Positions 1 to 11,061 of a stretch of 64,000 bases of DNA are shown piece by piece; the first letter of the stretch is position 1, and every line of letters starts with the position of its first letter. Position numbers and translations under genes: made by a program. The notes under the pieces are model-generated. The model did no database searches and was not told the DNA's origin. It saw nothing but the letters and a program-made list of their open reading frames with translations. This DNA is from Thuidium tamariscinum (Eukaryota > Streptophyta > Bryopsida > Hypnales > Thuidiaceae). The stretch lies in assembly GCA_947034885.2 (NCBI GenBank), contig OX344752.2:18600001-18664000 (forward strand), in the 5' to 3' direction.

Positions 1-545
1 TAATTCATTTGAACTTGAAATTTGGAGAACATATTATCAACATAGATGTTACTTCACAAAAAAAAATTCATGGTAAGAAACCAATTTTTCAGCCCTTGGA
101 AGGGTGTCAAAGTTGGAAATTGTGAAAATTTTCTCAAAACTACACTTGTTGGGAGATTTCAAATATCTTCTTAAAAAAAATTTCTTTTACCTTGAAATTT
201 TTTATACGTATTAAAAACATATAGAAAAACATATTTTTTGTTTCATGACAAAAATTTCATAGCAAAAGAAAAAAAACTCAATCCTTAGGAAGGTGTCAAA
301 GTTGAAAGTAGTGAAATGTTTCTCACCACTACCCATGTTGGTAGATTTTGAATAACTTTTTTTTGGTGAATCTTTTGGCCTTGAAATTTGGCATACATAT
401 AGTTAACTTAAAGATTATACTGTGGTAAAACTTTCGTGGTAAAATACCAATTTTTGAGCTTGCGGGAGGCTTCCAAAGTTGGCAATACCGAAATTTTTCT
501 CACTGCGGATGCGAAAACGACATTTTGATTGGTACCCCACTGTAC
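1..545. repeat. Partial arm of a foldback element
   Basis: This is the right-hand arm of the same foldback family that is complete at 7882-9441. It shares the recurring blocks about 'cttggaagg(g)tgtcaaagttg' and 'ctacacatgttgg', and ends at 541-545 in GGTACCCCACTGTAC, which matches CCCCATTGTAC at 9431-9441. The left part of the copy lies outside the window. No coding capacity is seen. Confidence 0.7.
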
Positions 546-927
546 ATGGCAAATTAGCTTATACCATGATGATTTCCATTGTATTGTTCACATATGGTGA
601 AATTTTCAGATTTGTTGAGATTATTTTTTGAGATTCTATTTTCTATGATTTTTTCTTCAGTTTTTCTTCAAATTTTTTTATAGAATACAATTTTCCTAAA
701 AAAATATGAAATTTCTGTGAAGTACAGAGGACATTGTGAAGTTCAGTTTCATCTTTGAAAAATAAAAATAAAAATTTCCGTACACATCTGGTTACAAAAT
801 GGTAACAAATTGAGTGACAGAGAGTGCAACTTGAAACCAGTGGTCATAGGCCCGACGTTTCACGGTTAAATGACACCTTGTTTGTTGGGGAAAGAGACAC
901 CACACACTCATTCCTAAATCAGGAGGG
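546..927. other. AT-rich spacer without recognised feature
   Basis: No coding region, RNA gene or clear repeat boundary is visible between the foldback arm and the first TTAA-type repeat. Confidence 0.5.
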
Positions 928-931
928 TTAA

Positions 932-1771
932 CCCCTAAAGGACCAAGCCAAGTTTTTTTTGGTAACATAGCAATTTTCAGGCAGGGAGAACTGACCCCCT
1001 TATTGCCCTAGTCAACAGCAGGTTGACTAAATTGCCCCCTATTTTGTGTCGTATATTTCGGATTTTCTTCATGCCTCCTAGCTAATTGAGGGCCTCTGAT
1101 TCCATCTATGAATTCAGAATTTGCAAAAAATAAAATTTGCAAAAAATAAAAAATTCTAGGGTTTGTCCCAATGGGGCAATAAGGGGGTCAATTCACCCTA
1201 GCTGCGATTTGGGGGTAGCTCACTATGAATGGAGCTTTTAGTTCATCTCTTTGAAATTTTCATATAGCATGTGCCTAAGGAGTAGCTTTAAGGCTTGATA
1301 ATTTCCACAACTTTTGACAACATGGTTAAAAAGTTATTGCATGATATGTGATTTTCTTTGATCTTTGAGCAACTTGGACAATTTAATTTTTTTTTTTGAA
1401 AAAGACTCCATACCTACTTGCAAACTAAAACTTCTTATAACTTTCATCTCATTAATCATAATGGAATAATTCAAAGCTTCCCACATACATATTGTTTAAA
1501 AGAATCAATTTCAATTTCTTATTTTTTCAAAAGTGATTTTAAGAAAAGTTTTTTGAATTGCCTAAGCTGTTTAAAGATTTTCTTAAATCACATATCATGC
1601 AATAATGTTTCAACCACATAGTCAAAAGTTATGAAAATCGTTGGGCCTTTAAAGTTAGTCCTCAGGCACATGTTGTGTGAAAATTTCAAAAAATAAAATA
1701 AAAATTCCATTTGTAATGAGCTACCTAGAATTGCTATGTTGCCAAGAAAACGTAGCTTAGTCCTTTAGAGA
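932..1771. mobile_element. TTAA-flanked element, CCCCTAAA ends, with nested MITE
   Basis: The left end is TTAA followed by CCCCTAAAGGACC (928 onward). The right end is GTCCTTTAGAGA followed by TTAA (to 1775). The interior carries the family blocks 'agctcactatgaatggag' and 'ttattgcatgatatgtgatt'. A separate small element (about 980-1200) sits inside it. It encodes no protein. The TTAA duplication suggests piggyBac-like mobilisation, which is inference. Confidence 0.7.
980..1200. mobile_element. Small Mutator-like MITE nested in a TTAA element
   Basis: Its inverted ends are of the form (A)GAACTGACCCCCTTATTGCCC and its reverse near 1180-1198. The core ('ctagctaattgagggcctctgatt', split by AT-rich sequence) is shared with copies at 56032 and 63608. 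The 63608 copy has a 10 bp target duplication, hence the Mutator-like label. The exact ends of this copy are uncertain. Confidence 0.55.
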
Positions 1772-2048
1772 TTAATAGTCATAGTCCTATTATAGCAATT
1801 TAATTCATGAATTCAGTGAACTTGGAATCCTGCAAGTGCAATGTAGGTATCCAAACCAACCATAAAATGATTGAATGATCAACCATCATATTAAACATAC
1901 ATTGTCATGGGATTTATCACAACCCATTGTCACAATATGGTCACATTTTCATTCCAAATATTTTATCTTGAATGTTTTTCATCCAATCCATATTCTCCTA
2001 ACTTCAATCAATGTTACATTACAACAAATTTGTGCTAGTATTGGTTAA

Positions 2049-2120
2049 CCCCTAAAGGTTGTTGACTATGTTTATACCAAAAACGCTCCAAAACTGTGAT
2101 TTGAGGAAGCAAAAGGGAAA
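2049..2120. repeat. Solitary left end of a TTAA-type element
   Basis: TTAA and CCCCTAAAGG are followed by 'gactatgtttataccaaaaac' and 'ccaaaactgtgattt', closely matching the first 60 bases of the copy at 35766. No matching right end follows nearby, so this is a truncated fragment. Confidence 0.5.
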
Positions 2121-2906
2121 CCCCTAGCACTGCTTAATAATATTATATAAGTTTTCTCAAAACTTCATGTAGTTCAATATTTCAAAAATATTGACTCTTT
2201 CAAGCAAATCATGCCATGTAAGGGGAAAAAAATATGATTGTGATTTTGACATTTGGCATTGAGTGTGATTCTCCAATGTAAGTCATCTTCTGAGTAGATA
2301 ATGAGAGAATGCTTTTTTTAGGTCACATTCAAGTATTAATTAATTTGTAAATAAGATATTTTTGGACTTGCAAGGTCCTTATACACACACCATATTTGTA
2401 TTTTTCAAAGATATAGATGAACTGCAAACAATATGGGATATTTGAAATCCATATCCCTATATGTATCTTGTATGGAAATACACATACTTTGTACGTATTT
2501 GATATTAGTGTATCCTATATCCAAACCCTATATTTGTATCTATATGTATATCTCATATCCATATTCCATATCCAATGGCCAAAATCAACAGTGAATTAAT
2601 AGTGATCATTTAATCCTAAAACGTCTCAATCTTTTTTTGAATTTTTGCACATTTTTGCTTAAAGCTTTGTACAGATATATCATTTACCAGAATTTAATGA
2701 ATTTGGTCATTAAAGAAGGTTGCCTTTTCTAGATTTAGGTGTTACATTTGATAAATGAGAAGTTAATTGGATGAAACAGTGCCTTAAAAGGCCTTTGTTC
2801 ATCATCCAAAATATAGACGTTGAAGCACTTTAGGATTAAACAAGAGATCAACAACAATCAAAGGGTAGAGAATTTTTTTATAGAGAGGTCCATGGCTCTG
2901 GATTTT
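2121..2906. other. AT-rich spacer, low-complexity TATAT/CATATCC tract
   Basis: Around 2430-2575 there is a low-complexity stretch of 'tatat', 'catatcc' and 'tatgtat' words. The rest shows no coding potential or recognisable element. Confidence 0.5.
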
Positions 2907-3790
2907 TCAAAAGGGTGGAAAGGTGGTTAATTGCAAAACCAAGCGTGCTATATCATCACACTGGATAGGTAGATGGTCACTCTTGTGACAAAGGCACATT
3001 TGTGTTATTTGTAATGGGATTGACCTAAAACTTAACTCTAGAATGACCCCGAGGACATAATCTATCCTCGTATTTTTTTGGACCCTAAATAACATAAAAT
3101 CGACATTGAATTTAGGTAAGGGTTGAACTACAAAGTTGCAAGGCTTCAAATGCTGAATAAGGAGAAAAACTCTGATTTCACATGTGACGTGGCATTCAAT
3201 TACCAACAACTTCCTAGTTTGGGCATCCTCCAATGACATGGGGGAAAGGACAATGCTAGCACGGATGGCCCCGCCTAGTGACGAGGCACAGACCCGGAGA
3301 AAGTTTGTTGTCGGACAACAATTTGTACTCTGGAACATGTTTGTTCCCACCATCACAGTATCGACATTAGGGTTGTAATCTTGTCTTCCTCACATGCAAG
3401 TAGGGATTTAGAATGAATTTAGGACAATCGACGGATATAACGACATGGTTCAGGGTTTACTATAGGATCTCGAAGCACGCAACGAGAACTTGGCCGAACT
3501 TCTTCCGTCAATCAGTAGCCCGTCAAAGTCAACTTGACGATGAAGTCTTTGGTTTGGTTGAGGTCTTTGTAGCTTGTATTGGGAATCGATGGAGTCTTTG
3601 GTGCAACTTGGCACTTGATGTCACAGAGGGTGTCTATCATGTCTACATTTTGTAGTTTAGTAGACAAATATTTTGTATTACTTAGACCAGGTGTGCTCTT
3701 CGTCATGTGTGTTTTAGCATTATAAGCTTGAAGATAGTGTTGGGTGATTTTGTAAGTTGCCAAGCATGTATGAGTTCTACTGGGGTGGTA
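2907..3790. other. Unrecognised segment with open frames on both strands
   Basis: An open frame of 149 codons runs on the - strand (2907-3356). Shorter frames lie on the + strand (3184-3378, 3413-3655) and on the - strand (3512-3763). The segment is slightly less AT-rich than its surroundings. I recognise no domain or motif in any frame and see no flanking repeats, so no function is assigned. It could be a decayed gene or transposon fragment. Confidence 0.3.
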
Positions 3791-4052
3791 TTTTTAGGCT
3801 GGAAGGCAGGAACTACACAATGATGCTCTTGGTACTCTAAACTTCTGTATGATCTCAAGATTTTTCGGGCCTTATGCATCTGAATGGAATTACTTGAAAT
3901 TTCAATTGTGGGTTGTTGTAATCATGGAGAATGTCTATACTGGAAGCCTAAGCCTTTATGAGTGTAGCGCCCAGCCAAAATTATTACTATCTGCTAAATG
4001 TAGGAGCTCAAATGCTTTGGAGGTCTCCTGCTTACATCATGAAAGAAGAAAT

Positions 4053-4200
4053 GAGTGGTTGAGCAGTTAGCGCGGGCTTGCCTTGCTGGCTTCAGATCCC
4101 CTTGCTACTCCGTGCGGGAAGCATGAAAAGTCACGCTTGGCGCGGTTCGGAGACTTGCCACGCGAATTTCCTACCAAGGAAACCCTCCTTGTCACCAGGT
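4053..4200 (+). repeat. Possible tRNA-derived SINE head or tRNA relic
   Basis: TGGTTGAGCAG at about 4056 fits the RNA polymerase III A box (TRGYNNARNNG). About 30 bp on, GGCTTCAGATCCC (about 4088) is close to a B box (GGTTCRANTCC) with two departures. The segment is GC-rich among AT-rich neighbours. No cloverleaf could be drawn with confidence and no clear tail or target duplication was found. Confidence 0.3.
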
Positions 4201-4938
4201 GGCCCTAAAGTAGAAGTGCAAATTGACCCACCGAACAAATGCACCGTTAGATTTTGAAGAAAATAGGTTCAAAATTTTGCTTGCATTATCTATGTTCTAT
4301 CCACCATTTGGATCATTCATTGTCTTCCAATGTAATTTTCTAAAAAAAGGAGAAGTTTACAACCATGAAATGGCATTGCAAAACAATATGCACTTTGACC
4401 TTTGTATTCTCAACATATGTTATGACTTTGGCCAAATTCTTTTTGTGAAAATGCTCAACATTTGACAGCCTACTCCACCAAAAAGGAAGTACATTGATTT
4501 GATCCTTCTTCGCTTTGCAGTACACGCCGAAGACTTGGTAACCCTTGAAAATGTGTGTTTTTTCAGCTCGACCACCCGAAGGAAGAAGTCAATCTGACAT
4601 TCAGTGAATATTTTAGGGTTGATAAAAAATGCACGTCATGCTTGCAAACCTTGCTTGCAATGTGTATAGTTACATATTTGCCTCCTCACCAGAAATATTA
4701 GGGAAAATTCCATTTTGTTCAACAGTCTGATAGATGCCTTCAAGTTCGGAAAATTGTAGGGTCGTTTTAGGGTTAATTGACTGCTTCTTCATTCATACCA
4801 GTCTTGAAATGAATAGAAGTTGAAATCACTCCGTCACTCCGTCCCAAAAATGTGATTGGATTTTTTTTTTTTTTAAAAGTGATTAGATTTCTTCATTTAT
4901 TTTTACTTCAAATTGGTTCAAGTTACCAAGTTGTGCAT
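4201..4938. other. AT-rich spacer without recognised feature
   Basis: Only short frames are present and no repeat family from elsewhere in the window recurs here. Confidence 0.45.
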
Positions 4939-4941
4939 TTA

Positions 4942-5302
4942 GAGCATCTCCATGGCTGGACATGCCAAAAGGCTTGACCATGTTGTGGATGGTGGGTTGA
5001 ATAATGTGGCTGGGGCGTGTAGTGGCAGAGCGCCCCACCGCAAGACTCAAGATCACTCATGCGGAAGGAGACTAGTTCAGGTGGAAGCTCGACAACTCAT
5101 TCGAGCGCGCCAAGTGGCCTCATTTGGTTATCCTGGAAAGCATCTACCATCATAACTGCAGAAAAGTCTGTGACCTGCGTCTTGGAAACAATACCACATC
5201 ACATGGCCCGCCTTCGCTAAGACTTTCCATTTCATTGTTCCAATTTTAAATTTGGCCGGGGCCGGCCTATTATTCAACTTGGGCATGTCTACGGTGGGGC
5301 GT
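4942..5302. mobile_element. Degenerate PIF/Harbinger-type MITE
   Basis: It starts after TTA with GAGCATCTCCATGG, the PIF-type end also used at 5306. It finishes at a TTA (5303-5305) that also serves as the left target duplication of the larger element beginning at 5306. Near the ends GGACATGCC and GGCATGTCT are imperfect inverted repeats. It is GC-rich and non-coding. Confidence 0.45.
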
Positions 5303-5305
5303 TTA

Positions 5306-5976
5306 GAGCATCTCCACCCATTCCCTTCAAATATGGCCTAGGGAATTGGTGGTTGGGGCCCTGGACCTCCTAGAACTGTCTCTGAGAAGGTAGACACCCC
5401 AGTCATTCCCGCTCAGAGGTCACTGTAAAACCTAAGTCAACTATACACTTATTGACATTGCTTTGACTATGGCTCATTTGGTCAGACTTCTTGGAATTTG
5501 AAATAGGAACTGGGCTTTGAGAGAAATGGGAGGAATAAGCTAAGGGCTTCCATTCGGTTGAGAGTTCTGGCTCCGCAAAACACAAGATTTCAGTTGTTTG
5601 TTGCAAGATGATTGACCCAAGAGGTGCATAATTTTTGAAAGCCTGGAAGATGGGTTGCAACATGTAGTTATTGTGGGTTTGTTTGGGACAATAGAAGATG
5701 TTTTTGGGAGGGGAATATTGAGGACAAATGAGATGGAATTCCATTGCAAAGAGGTGTAGCCGGCTTTGTTTGGAAGTGCTTTGTTGAGTTATTTTACAAA
5801 TTCAAGCTCAATTTTTTTAAGTTGTTGAGGTGATGTGAAGTTGGAAGAGTTGCTTGAGTGACCATTTGCTTCCATTTTTGAGCTCCTTTAAAATAGTTAT
5901 GTTGTTCAGTTCTTGCATTTCTTTGAGCCACTTTTGGCTTATTGTAGTGTTCATTTTGTGATAAAGGCCACGGAAA
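5306..5976 (+). other. 5' leader of the PIF element
   Basis: This lies between the left inverted end and the transposase. It contains a 113-codon open frame on the - strand (5403-5744) with no domain I recognise, probably incidental. The first 120 bases are GC-rich, like the reversed right end. Confidence 0.4.
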
Positions 5977-7593
5977 ATGCATCCTTGGAGGGCTAGGTTG
6001 TTGGCTACTAGAGAGACTATGAGGGAGGATGACAAAGATGATGATTTTAATTTACAGTGGGTCCTAGAGATGCAAAGGAGCAATGAAGATGGTGTAGACA
6101 TGCCAGCATATACAGGAGGTTCACGGCCTGGTAGAGCTCTAGATATTGCTAGAGATAGAGAAGAGATGCATAGGAGGAAGATGAGAGATTATTTTTTAGA
6201 TACCCCTGTATATGGGCCTCATTTATTTCACAGGAAGTATCGTTTGTGTCGTTCTTTGTTTTTACATATCATGGAGAGGGATTGTGCTCATGACAATTAT
6301 TTTGTGCAGAAAGTAGATGCAAGTGGTTTAGTGGGTTTATCCCTGCACCAAAAAATCACTACAGAACTTCGCATATTGTGTTATGGATTTTGTGCAGATG
6401 CAACCGACGAATATTGTAGAACCAGTGAGAGTACATCCATGGAGTCTTTGAAGCGTTTTTGTATTGCAATGAGGGAGGTGTTTCAAGGTTATCATTTGTG
6501 ACAACCAACCCAACAAGACTTTCAAAAGCAACTTGCAATCAATGAGGCTTGTGGTTTTCCAAGCATGTTTGCTTCATTGGATTGCATGCACCTTGAATGG
6601 AAGAATTGTCCAATTGTTTGGCAAAGGGACTTTGGGGATTGGTCTGGCAAAAAGTCTATTATACTTGAGGTTGTTGCTAGTGAGGAATTGGGCATTTGGC
6701 ATGCTTTTTTTACTTGCCTGGGTCTAACAATGACCTAAATGTGTTGGTCCGTTCTCTACTTGTTCATAATATGTTGACAAGTGCAGCTAGAGATAAGACC
6801 TTCATGGTCAATGTTACAGAATACACATAAGAGGATTTTTGGCCCCCAACAAGATTGTTTCAAGGGTGTTCCCAGAAACTGTTCCCACTGTGGCAGTCCA
6901 GCCCCCTGCTGGTCTGAATTTTCGAATTTTGAAAAAAAAATTAATTAATTAATTAAAAAAAAATTCAGAATGTTTTAAGAAGAAAGAAAATGATTTAAAA
7001 TTTTTTTTTTTCAAGAAAATATTTTTAATATATTAAATAATTAATTAGTTAGTATTTTCTGACGTGGCAGTCACTCGACCACATCAGCACTACGTTCCCT
7101 GCGTTCCCAGCATTTGGGAACTCTCAGTCTTGTGCAGCAGCTGAAAATCCTCTTATGATAGGTATTATTTTATCCTCCATGGTCATGTTTTGTGCAAACA
7201 ATTTACATGGCCCTTGATGAAAAGTGAAACTACTTTTCAAAGCGAGAAGAAGCAGTTTGCAACTTAGATGTGGAGCGGTGCTTTGGAGTATTGCAAGCTC
7301 GGTTTGCTATTATAAGCAATCCTTGTCATTAGTGGAGTATGGATATCATATGTGATATTATGTTTACTTGTTGTATCCTCCACAATATGATTGTAGAGGA
7401 TGAAGAAGATGAACCTAGACTAGAGGACATAGTTAGTGAGCTACTTGACAATAACTTATCTTTTGAGAGGAATTTGTCATTTGAAGATTTGATTAGTGAC
7501 ACTATAGAATTACAAGATGTAGATGATCACTTTGGATTGAGAGGTGACTTGATTGAACACTTGTGGGCTTTGAAGGGAGCCAATATGACATAA
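5977..7593 (+). pseudogene. PIF/Harbinger transposase, broken
   Basis: This is a relic of the HARBI1/PIF-type DDE nuclease that cuts and joins the element at TTA sites in the nucleus. The first frame (5977-6501) carries the family's N-terminal helical region. The nuclease core continues in another frame from about 6529, with 'LDCMHLEWKNCP' (first catalytic Asp) and then 'PGSNNDLNVL' (second Asp) about 6718-6747. 'DVERCFGVLQARF' (catalytic Glu) is near 7268-7306, and the C-terminal 'CILHNMIVEDEEDEP' lies in 7339-7593. Breaks include a TGA at 6499-6501, frame changes near 6525 and 6717, a MITE at 6830-7153 splitting the gene, and a stop just before 7339. It is certainly of this family and certainly not functional as it stands. 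Confidence 0.85.
6830..7153. mobile_element. TA-flanked MITE inserted in the PIF transposase
   Basis: Inverted ends AGAGGATTTT and AAAATCCTCT are each flanked by TA (6828-6829 and 7154-7155). Removing it joins transposase sequence on both sides. TA duplication suggests Tc1/mariner (Stowaway-like) mobilisation. The interior is AT-rich with a small GC-rich part near the right end. Confidence 0.75.
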
Positions 7594-7881
7594 TCTAAAT
7601 TGTATGAGGAGCAGGGTTTTTTTTCATCATGATTAAGATAGACTTCTATAATTTGTGCATGTATGAGTAAATTCATAGTATGTGTAATACCCTCAGCCAT
7701 CAATTGTGCACTTTCAAAAATAGAACGTCATTAGATTTTTTAATCATCAACATGAATACACAACAAGTTGAGATTGAAAATAAACCTTCATTAATAGCTA
7801 TGAAATATTAAAATCCATAATATTTCAATTTTTTCAATTCAATTATCTGAACCACACTTGATCAACTTTATTTCATTACTT
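7594..7881. other. AT-rich sequence 3' of the transposase
   Basis: No feature is recognised between the end of the transposase relic and the foldback element. It is presumably 3' flank or PIF interior. Confidence 0.4.
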
Positions 7882-9441
7882 GTACAATGGGGTTCTAATC
7901 AAAATGGCATTTTGGGATCCACAGTGAAAACAATTTCAGCTCTTCCAACTTTGATAGCCCTCTGAGAGTTCAAAAATTGATATTTTATTATAAATTTTTC
8001 TTACAGCATCATTAGGAAATTGATAACATGCATGACAAATTTCAAGGCCAAAACATGTACACAAAAAAAGATATTCAAAATCTACCAACATGTGTAGTGG
8101 TAGAAAACATTTCACTACTTTCAACTTTAACACCTTCCAAAGGATTCATTTTTTTTTTGTTTGCCATAAAAATTTTGGCATGAAATAAACTCCATGTTCT
8201 TAATATGCATACAAAATTTCAATTTAAAAAGATGAATTTAAAAAAAAAATTGAAATATCCCAACATGTGTAGTTGTGAGAAAATTTGCACAATTGCCAAC
8301 TTTGACACCCTCCTTAGGGCTGAAATATTGGTTTCTTATTATGAATTTTTTTTAGAAGTCCTCTCTATGTTGATAACATGTGTTTCAAATTTGAAATTCA
8401 AAAGACTTAGCCAAAAAAAGATATCCAAAATCTACCAATATGTGTAGTTGTGAGGATGGATTTTTGAGCCCTTACTTTGACACCCTTCCAAGGGTTGAAA
8501 ATTTGTTTATTTATCATTAAGAGAATTTCATGAAATCATCTCTATGTTGATAATATATGTTCCAAATTTGAAGTTCAAAAAACTTACCCAACAAAAGGTA
8601 TTCAAAATCTACCATGTATAGTCGTGAAGATGAGTTTTTACATCCATGTCAAACTTTGACCCACAAAACTGACACTATAGTAAGGGTTCAAAAACCCATC
8701 CTTACAACTATACATATTGGTAGATTTTGGATATCTTTTTTTGGCTAAGTCTTTTGATCTTCAAATTTGGAACACATGTTATCAACATAGAGAAAACTTC
8801 AAAAAAGAAATTCATAATAAGAAACCAGATTTTCAGCCCTTAGAAGGGTGTCAAAGTTGGCAATTGTGCAAATTTTCTCACAACTACACATGTTGGGATA
8901 TTTCAATTTTTTTTTTAAATTCATCTTTTTAAATTGAAATTTTGTATGCATATTAAGAACATGGAGTTTATTTCATGCTAAAATTTTTATGGCAAACAAA
9001 AAAGAAACTGAATCTTTTGGAAGGTGTTAAAGTTGAAAGTAGTGAAATGTTTTCTACCGCTACACATCACTAGTAGAAATCTGCGTTTGCCTCAACAAAA
9101 TCTACTTGACGTGTTTGTTGAGGCAAACGCCAAAACTGCGTTTTCTACGTTTTTCAACAAAGTTTTTGCGTTTGCCTCAACAAACGCGTCAAGTAGATTT
9201 TGTTGAGGCAAACGCAAATTTCTACTAGTGCATGTTGGTAGATTTTGAATATCTTTTTTTGTGTACATGTTTTGGCCTTGAAATTTGTCATGCATGTTAT
9301 CACCTTCCTAATGATGTTGTATAAAGAAATTACAATAAAATATAAATTTTTGAGCTCTCAGAGGGCTATCAAAGTTGGAAGAGCTGAAATTGTTTTCACT
9401 GTGGATCCCAAAACGCCATTTTGATTAGAACCCCATTGTAC
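7882..9441. repeat. Foldback element with arms of 175 bp tandem units
   Basis: GTACAATGGGGTTCTAATC at 7882 is mirrored by the reverse ending at 9441. The left arm (7882-8639) and right arm (about 8690-9441) are inverted copies around a spacer of about 50 bases. Each arm is itself built of tandem units: the block TGTGTAGT recurs at 8091, 8267, 8441 and 8615, so the period is 174-176 bp. The right arm contains a MITE (9068-9230) that the left arm lacks. It is non-coding. The structure is that of classical foldback transposons. The target duplication is not clear. Confidence 0.85.
9068..9230. mobile_element. CACTAG-ended MITE with CAT duplication
   Basis: Its ends are CACTAGTAGAAAT and ATTTCTACTAGTG, and the interior is nearly palindromic ('gcgtttgcctcaacaaa' and its reverse). 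CAT flanks both sides (9065-9067, 9231-9233). The matching place in the opposite foldback arm (about 8085-8095) is uninterrupted, which is direct empty-site evidence. The 3 bp duplication and CACTA-like ends place it with CACTA-type elements. Confidence 0.9.
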
Positions 9442-9472
9442 TTGCATTGAAATTCAATAAGCATCACTTTTT

Positions 9473-10348
9473 ACTTCTAAAGGACCAAAGCCTTTTTTCC
9501 ACCAAAAAACATTCAAAATTGCTATTTATTATGTAAAGAGTAAAAATATTTGAAAATTGTTATTTCTTGACATCTAACTATAGGATCTCTTACCATTGTT
9601 GTATAAAAGGGTGTGGAATAAATTTCAATTTTTTTCTAGTTGTAATTACAAGATACCTACATTTAAAGTGAAGATAACAATTTTTTTGCATATTGTAAGA
9701 CTAGATTATTTGCCTTTGAAATTCCTTATATTTGTTGCATTATAAAATTTGAAGTTTAAATTTTTATGGTGAAGAATTGAGTTCAAAGTCTAGCTTGAAA
9801 AAAAAAATTTAATCAATCTTTGTTCTTCAAATAATTGTCAAGTAGAAGTAGGTACAAGAAGCAAAACCTAAATTATCTCTATCTTTTAGGTGGAATCAAT
9901 ATGAGATTTTTAGAGCGAACAAATTCCACTTTATACATTAATTTTTTTTTTAATTGTAAAAACTGCATTTAAAAATAAATGTTTGTAAGGAATTTTTTCA
10001 AGAGGATATTTAGATTGCTTGAAAAACAAGGTTGTTCATAACTTTTACATGATAGCTTCTTGAAATTAAATGAATCAATGATTCCCATGTAGACAAAAAC
10101 ATAATTGCCAAGAAAAAAAACTTTTGTTTTAAATCTTTCAAAAAAGATTAGGGCTTTGTCTTTTTTTTTTCAATTTCAGGCAAAACTTTTGCTTCCATGC
10201 ATCAATTGGAGAAATGATTGCAGTACCATGAATCTAATGAGTTTTAAATCTTCAAAAGAAATTTCAAAGATGATGACAAAAATTGAGACTATAAGAACTT
10301 GTCAAAATTCCTATTTGTCTACCAAAAAGAACAATGGTTCTTTAGGGG
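9473..10348. mobile_element. TTAA-type element, long asymmetric form
   Basis: The right end CTTTAGGGG is followed by TTAA (10349-10352). The left end is worn (TTTACTTCTAAAGGACC). The interior shares 'catagg(a)tct' and 'ttgcaagat'-type blocks with copies at 35766 and 61370. It is non-coding. Confidence 0.6.
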
Positions 10349-10352
10349 TTAA

Positions 10353-11043
10353 GGTATAATTGACATCAAGAACTTATAGCAAGAAATGGCCAAAACACTA
10401 CAAGGATGATCCTTGGATGAGGCATTTCTTCCTTTACAAGAGTGAAGAATACTATAAAGAAGGAAGTTGTAATACAATTCACCAAAATGATTAGATTGCA
10501 AGATAAATGCATTCAATTTGGAGAAAGCATATTTTTCAAACTTTTTGCAAATTATTTGATAAAACTTTGAAGGTTTTTAACTACAAAATTTTGCATTGTA
10601 TACTTTGAACTTAAATATCTTTATTATGAAGAAATGATTTGAAAATAAAAAGAAAGATCAAATTCATTACAATAAAATATTGTACTTCATGATTTTGACA
10701 TCATTAGTCCAAATGAAATGAATGAAAACTTACAATATAGACAAAAACCCAATCTATAAAATTAAAATAAATAAATAACTCAAACACTAGAAAGTGTAAA
10801 TAAAAATATAGAATTAAAGTAAAGTAAAAGAAATTAATTAAGTTAAATTATTTTGTAAAATAAAACACCCTAGAGAACTTTGCTTAAAGAAAGTGAACAA
10901 ACATCTTTACTTAAAATAATAATAAAAAAATAGTATAAAGAACAACATACCAAAAAAACAAAAGCACATAATCATGTGCGCTTAAGGTTCAAGCACAACT
11001 AATTATTCTTCAATGAACTTAGTACTAGATTTAGTTCCTTCCA
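10353..11043. other. AT-rich interior of the PIF element
   Basis: No gene or repeat is recognised here. It ends with CCA (11041-11043), the left target duplication of the CACTA element. Confidence 0.45.
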
Positions 11044-11061
11044 CACTACAAGGGAATTGGG
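11044..11061 (+). repeat. Left terminal inverted repeat of the 15.5 kb CACTA element
   Basis: CACTACAAGGGAATTGGG matches the reversed right end in 14 of 18 positions, with the first nine bases identical. Confidence 0.9.
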